NCBI GenBank assembly: GCA_003233535.1
Contig: QIMA01000275.1
Location: forward strand, 1-10,481
Direction: 5' to 3'
Length of the DNA: 10,481 nucleotides
From: Rhodanobacteraceae bacterium
Lineage (GTDB): Bacteria; Pseudomonadota; Gammaproteobacteria; Xanthomonadales; SZUA-5
In this document: positions 7,080 to 10,481 of the stretch, piece by piece
Numbering within the stretch: the stretch's first letter is position 1
Layout of the letters: each line of letters begins with the position of its first letter
The notes under the pieces: model-generated
What the model saw: only the letters and a program-made list of their open reading frames with translations
Databases searched by the model: none
What the model was told of the DNA's origin: nothing
Made by a program: the position numbers and the translations under genes

Positions 7080-8918
7080 ATGTCCAGCGCTGACGCACTC
7101 AATGACGCCGTAACAGTGTTTCGGGATCCGGCTCGGGTCGCCGAACTGCGCAGCCGTGCACTCGCCGATGACGTTGTCCTGGTGCTGCGCGTGGCGGCGG
7201 GAGATCAGGCGGCCGTGGCAGTCGCCAGCGAGCGCACCGGATTGGACGCCGAGGAACTCTTCGAAGCGGCCATCTTTTACCTGCAGCAGATTCTTTTCGG
7301 CCCCAACGCCAACGCCTACCGAATTCTCGGCTGCCCTATCGACGCCACTCAGCAGCGACTAAAGGAGAACTATCGCTGGCTGATTAAGTGGCTGCACCCC
7401 GATCGCAATCGCGATCAGTGGGAATCGGTTTACGCCGACAAGGTCAATATTGCCTGGCAGTCGTTGAAAACCCCAACGCGGCGCGAGCGCTACGATACCG
7501 AGAATGGTCTCGATGGCCTTCAGCTTGAGGCGGCATCAACTGGACTAGCCATGCAGGCGGCCGTAACGTCGCCGGTAGACGATCGAGAGGTGCTGCTTTC
7601 GGGCGCCTTGGTGCATCATCTGCCTGCCATTACGCTGTCGATCATGGGCTTGGGCGCAGTCGTGCTGCTTGCACTGGTCTATTGGGTCAATAGCGACGCG
7701 CAGAGTGTTGCGATGCCAACGATCGCACAGTCGGAGCGAGTCGAGATTGAACGTGCCCCAGCGGCACCGGCGAGCCCGACATTAAGATCTATTGCGGCGG
7801 CAGATGGTCGGTCGATTGATGGGCCAAACGCCAGCCAGGCACAGCCTGCTGACAGCGAACTGGACCAGCCCGACAGTGACCTGGAAACGATCGAAAATTC
7901 CGCGGTAGCCCCAGAGACGGTTGCTTCCAGTCACCCTGGCCTAAGTGCGCCGGATGAGGCGGCGCACGACGCGATCGCTCGCCTGCTCGCTGCCGGCGAA
8001 GGGCAGTCCTCAAGCGAAGCCGTCTTTGCTAACACTGCAGCGAACGACGAGTTTTCGCCCGCTTTGCCGGCGGGGCTGCCGGAGGCGGTTGGTGAACCGC
8101 CGGTGACTAGTGACGTCGCCACTGAGCGTGCTTTCCTCGCTGAGTCGCCAGCTAGCGCCGGGTCACTCGCCGGAACCAATGCTGACCCGGCATTGACTGG
8201 GTCCAAAAACCCGAGCACCAGCAAAGCACCCACGCAGCTTGCAGCCAATCAAGTTGCGCTTAGCGTAGCCTCTGTGCCAACGCCAACGCCAACGCCAACG
8301 CCTGGCGGCGCAGCGCAGGGCATTCCCCAAGTGCGCCCTGGTGCCGCAACTAGTGCTGCGCTCAATAACTTGAACTCTGGTTCTAGTGCAACGGCGGTGA
8401 CCGAGAGCCGAGCGCCTCTTACACAGCAGCGATCTATATTGGCGGCGCGCTTGGACGACACTGCTGCGGCAGCAACCCCAGCTGTTCGGCCTCCCCCAAC
8501 TCTCGCGGTGGCGCCGCGCGATAACATCAGACGAATGGGTCCGATGCTGCCGCCGCTCGAGCGGGCGCCGTCGGCTACCCAAGCAGCAGCCTTAGTCGAA
8601 GACTTCGCCTCAGCCTACACTGCGGGTGATTTATTGCGCTTCGATCGCTTGTTCAGCGGTTCAGTGACTAAGCATAGTGATCTCAACGGTCTCCGGGACC
8701 GGATGCAAGAGGCGCAAATGCGCTTTTTGGAGCTGGCTGACGTCCGCTGGGAGATGGATACCGAAACGGCGATCGGCTATGCCCGATACCGAGAGACCTT
8801 CGTGCCAGAGGGTGAACGTAAAGCAGTAACCCGTGTGGGTGATTTGCATTGGGTCATTCGAATGAACGGCTCGCAACCCCGAATTGCAGCAATCAGCGTT
8901 AAGGCGTCGCCGCGCTAG
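7080..8918 (+). CDS. membrane-anchored J-domain protein with C-terminal NTF2/SnoaL-like domain
   Basis: No characterised homologue is recognised for this 612-residue protein. Residues 1-77 form a helical region of unknown fold. Residues 78-139 are a J domain: YRILG opens helix I, a basic helix II leads to the HPD motif (H106, P107, D108), and RRERYD closes it. The HPD tripeptide is the known element for stimulating Hsp70 (DnaK) ATPase. One membrane helix lies at about 183-203. It is followed by ~295 residues rich in Ala, Ser, Pro and acidic residues, including a (Pro-Thr) run at 400-408. Residues 498-612 look like an NTF2/SnoaL-like alpha+beta cone (ALVEDFASAYTAGDLLRFDRLF, then strands with RYRETF and HWVIRM). 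The J domain must face the cytoplasm to meet DnaK, so the linker and last domain are inferred to be periplasmic. The gene starts 86 bases after the kinase gene. GGAG at 7060-7063 is rather far from ATG 7080, so translation initiation may be weak. J-domain assignment is strong, and the C-terminal fold is moderate. Confidence 0.88.
   Translation: MSSADALNDAVTVFRDPARVAELRSRALADDVVLVLRVAAGDQAAVAVASERTGLDAEELFEAAIFYLQQILFGPNANAYRILGCPIDATQQRLKENYRWLIKWLHPDRNRDQWESVYADKVNIAWQSLKTPTRRERYDTENGLDGLQLEAASTGLAMQAAVTSPVDDREVLLSGALVHHLPAITLSIMGLGAVVLLALVYWVNSDAQSVAMPTIAQSERVEIERAPAAPASPTLRSIAAADGRSIDGPNASQAQPADSELDQPDSDLETIENSAVAPETVASSHPGLSAPDEAAHDAIARLLAAGEGQSSSEAVFANTAANDEFSPALPAGLPEAVGEPPVTSDVATERAFLAESPASAGSLAGTNADPALTGSKNPSTSKAPTQLAANQVALSVASVPTPTPTPTPGGAAQGIPQVRPGAATSAALNNLNSGSSATAVTESRAPLTQQRSILAARLDDTAAAATPAVRPPPTLAVAPRDNIRRMGPMLPPLERAPSATQAAALVEDFASAYTAGDLLRFDRLFSGSVTKHSDLNGLRDRMQEAQMRFLELADVRWEMDTETAIGYARYRETFVPEGERKAVTRVGDLHWVIRMNGSQPRIAAISVKASPR
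8277..8300 (+). repeat. four tandem CCAACG hexamers inside the J-domain gene
   Basis: Four exact CCAACG units encode (Pro-Thr)x4 in the disordered linker. Because the unit is six bases, gain or loss of copies changes linker length without breaking the frame. Confidence 0.85.
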
Positions 8919-8981
8919 CTGCCGCTGGTGTTTAGCGACTAGACTGCTGCCCAGCTTAGCGGTGCATTGGGAAAGCGGGCA

Positions 8982-10259
8982 ATGGCGAGTGGGCCTGTCG
9001 ATCACAAAGAACTTCCCCACTGGCTAAAGCCCGTTGGTATCGCGCTGTTGTGCGCTGCACTTGTGTGGCTAATTGCAGTGCGCGGCTACGCTGACTATTT
9101 GTCGAACCCCGCCCCAGATCGCGCAGCGCGACTCAACTCCAGTCAGCCTGATGCGGTTAGTCAGCTAGCCAGCGAGGCGTTGGACAGCGGAGACTTGGAA
9201 ACGGCAGAACTGTTGGCCACGCGCATTGCTGCACTATACCCATTCGAAGGGCGTGCGTTGCGCGTACTGGGTGCAATTGAAGAGCGTCGCGGAGATCAAG
9301 TTCGCGCCGAGCAGCTGATGTACGCAGCAGCCCAAGCATCTCCTCGTGACACCGCAACTCAGTACTGGCTCGCGCTGCGCGCATTGAGCGATCAAGACCT
9401 GGATCAGGCGCTGAAACGGCTTGATAGAGTGCTTCGCTTTCAGCCTGAAACCATGCGCGAGCTGTTTCCGCTGCTGGGTACTGTCGGCGCGAACCCCTTC
9501 GGCGCGCGCAAGCTCCTTCCTTATCTCAGCAAGAACCCAGCATGGCGCTCGCAGTACATCACGCGCTTTGTGCGCGAGGCGCAGCCTCTAGCCGCGGTGC
9601 TGGAATTGGAACGATTGCTTGCCGGCGACGGATCTCCACTGACTTCTGAGGAATCCGGTGGCATCACCTCGAGGCTACTCCGGGGCGAAGACTGGCAGCG
9701 TCTGAGCGAGCGCATCGCACAGCGCAGCGGCACCTCTGCGCAGCACTTGCGTGACTCCCGGTTTGCTGGCGACGTCAGTGAGAGTTTGCTGGCTTGGAGC
9801 TGGCGCAAAGTGGTCGGGGCGGACATCGTCTTCGGCGCTTTAGACGACGCTGGCGGATCGGCGCTGCGGGTCTATTTTCACGATCGCAGGGTGCCGTTCA
9901 AACATATACGCCAGCTGCTGCTGATGGGACCTGGTCAATACCGAATCGATGGTCGAGTCAGATTGGATGACCTAGAAACGCCTCGCGGAATGTCCTGGAA
10001 ACTGTCTTGTGCGGGGTCAGGCCACGCTCTCCCCCTCGGTGAAAGCGAGCTCTTCCGTGGCAACAGCCCCTGGCGCAACTTCACTGTCAGCTTTGAAGTG
10101 CCAAGCCAAGGCTGCCCTGCGCAGTGGTTTAGTCTGGAGTTAGCCGCGCGCATTCCAGCCGAGCAACAGGTGGACGGCAGCATCTGGTTTACCGACGTTC
10201 GGGTCACGAACGACTTGCCGTTAGGCGGCACTGGTCACGCCAAGCCCGACGCAGACTGA
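8982..10259 (+). CDS. membrane-anchored TPR protein with predicted beta-sandwich C-terminal domain
   Basis: This is a 425-residue protein of no named family. A short cytoplasmic tail precedes one membrane helix at about 18-33 (VGIALLCAALVWLIAV). TPR-like helical repeats cover about 57-155, with the pattern of paired helices (LETAELLATRIAALYP; GDQVRAEQLMYAAAQASP; DLDQALKRLDRVLRFQP). A helical stretch continues to about 265. From about 267 the protein is strand-rich, with aromatic and Gly residues spaced as in jelly-roll or carbohydrate-binding modules (YRIDGRVRLDDL, PWRNFTVSFEVP, WFSLELAARIP, GSIWFTDVRVTND). C343 and C378 are the only cysteines outside the membrane helix and could form a disulfide if the domain is periplasmic. 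ATG 8982 is preferred because GGGAAAG lies at 8969-8975. A TTG at 8967 would add five residues. The gene follows the J-domain gene by 63 bases and is probably co-transcribed. TPR assignment is good, and sugar binding is only inferred. Confidence 0.8.
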   Translation: MASGPVDHKELPHWLKPVGIALLCAALVWLIAVRGYADYLSNPAPDRAARLNSSQPDAVSQLASEALDSGDLETAELLATRIAALYPFEGRALRVLGAIEERRGDQVRAEQLMYAAAQASPRDTATQYWLALRALSDQDLDQALKRLDRVLRFQPETMRELFPLLGTVGANPFGARKLLPYLSKNPAWRSQYITRFVREAQPLAAVLELERLLAGDGSPLTSEESGGITSRLLRGEDWQRLSERIAQRSGTSAQHLRDSRFAGDVSESLLAWSWRKVVGADIVFGALDDAGGSALRVYFHDRRVPFKHIRQLLLMGPGQYRIDGRVRLDDLETPRGMSWKLSCAGSGHALPLGESELFRGNSPWRNFTVSFEVPSQGCPAQWFSLELAARIPAEQQVDGSIWFTDVRVTNDLPLGGTGHAKPDAD

Positions 10260-10347
10260 CGTTTGTATCGTGCTAGCGAGGGCGCGTGAAGTTTATGAAA
10301 CATCCGGGATAGGGCGGTCCCTGAACCGGTCTGTGCACTTTCTCTAT

Positions 10348-10441
10348 GTAGGAGCGAGCCCTGCTCGCGCTGCTTTGCGCTGTTGAGGGCGCACGTCAAG
10401 GCGGCGCCAGGGCGCCGCATCGCTGGCAAGCCTGCTCCTAC
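10348..10441. repeat. BIME-like element: two inverted REP-type units around a GC-rich palindrome
   Basis: GTAGGAGC (10348-10355) and GCTCCTAC (10434-10441) are exact inverted ends. The left unit carries the hairpin GCGAGC-CCT-GCTCGC (10354-10368). On the opposite strand the right unit reads GTAGGAGCAGGCTTGCC, with an imperfect stem around its centre. Between them lie TGCGC/GCGCA (10376-10393) and the perfect palindrome GCGGCGCC-AG-GGCGCCGC (10401-10418). The GTAGGAGC head with an adjacent palindrome is the known form of REP elements mobilised by RAYT transposases in Pseudomonas and Xanthomonadales-type genomes. It lies 88 bases after the last gene and may also stabilise or end the operon transcript. 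Confidence 0.75.
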
Positions 10442-10481
10442 CAGTAGCAAGCTGCGAAACGTCCGAACGGACCCACTGAAG

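Noticed and set aside
1..10481. CRISPR arrays, tRNA or rRNA genes, integrases or IS transposases.
   Set aside because: None seen. There are no regularly spaced direct repeats, no RNA-gene signatures and no recombinase motifs in any supported frame.

Overview
The window reads as a chromosomal stretch of a GC-rich Gammaproteobacterium. The evidence is a periplasmic FkpA/Mip-type FKBP isomerase, a Wza/Wzc-type capsule or exopolysaccharide export pair, and a closing GTAGGAGC-type palindromic (REP-like) element of the sort common in Pseudomonas and Xanthomonadales relatives. The exact genus cannot be told from the sequence. Every gene I can support lies on the + strand.

Layout: 1-263 is a leader or intergenic stretch with a perfect 17-bp palindrome and a weak promoter candidate. 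264-959 encodes a secreted FKBP-type peptidyl-prolyl isomerase, closed by two consecutive hairpins, the second a clear intrinsic terminator (1026-1062). 1205-1438 encodes a small, unrecognised one-helix membrane protein with a GTG start. A polysaccharide operon then runs from 1553 to 10259. It contains UDP-glucose 6-dehydrogenase (1553-2914), UDP-glucuronate decarboxylase (2911-3882, overlapping its neighbour by 4 bases), an outer-membrane polysaccharide export lipoprotein (3901-4662), a Wzc-type co-polymerase/tyrosine autokinase (4714-6993), a membrane-anchored J-domain protein with a C-terminal NTF2/SnoaL-like domain (7080-8918), and a membrane-anchored TPR protein with a probable beta-sandwich C-terminus (8982-10259). 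The window ends with a BIME-like pair of inverted REP-type units (10348-10441).

How the genes work together: the first two operon enzymes oxidise UDP-glucose to UDP-glucuronate and decarboxylate it to UDP-xylose, so the polymer probably contains glucuronic acid and/or xylose. The OPX lipoprotein and the BY-kinase co-polymerase form the export and length-control machinery across the periplasm. No polymerase, flippase or glycosyltransferase is visible, so the cluster must continue elsewhere. The last two genes are the least explained part: a cytoplasmic J domain tethered by a ~295-residue low-complexity linker to a predicted periplasmic domain, followed by a predicted periplasmic TPR/beta-sandwich protein. 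They could form a chaperone- or scaffold-type accessory module for polysaccharide assembly, but that is inference.
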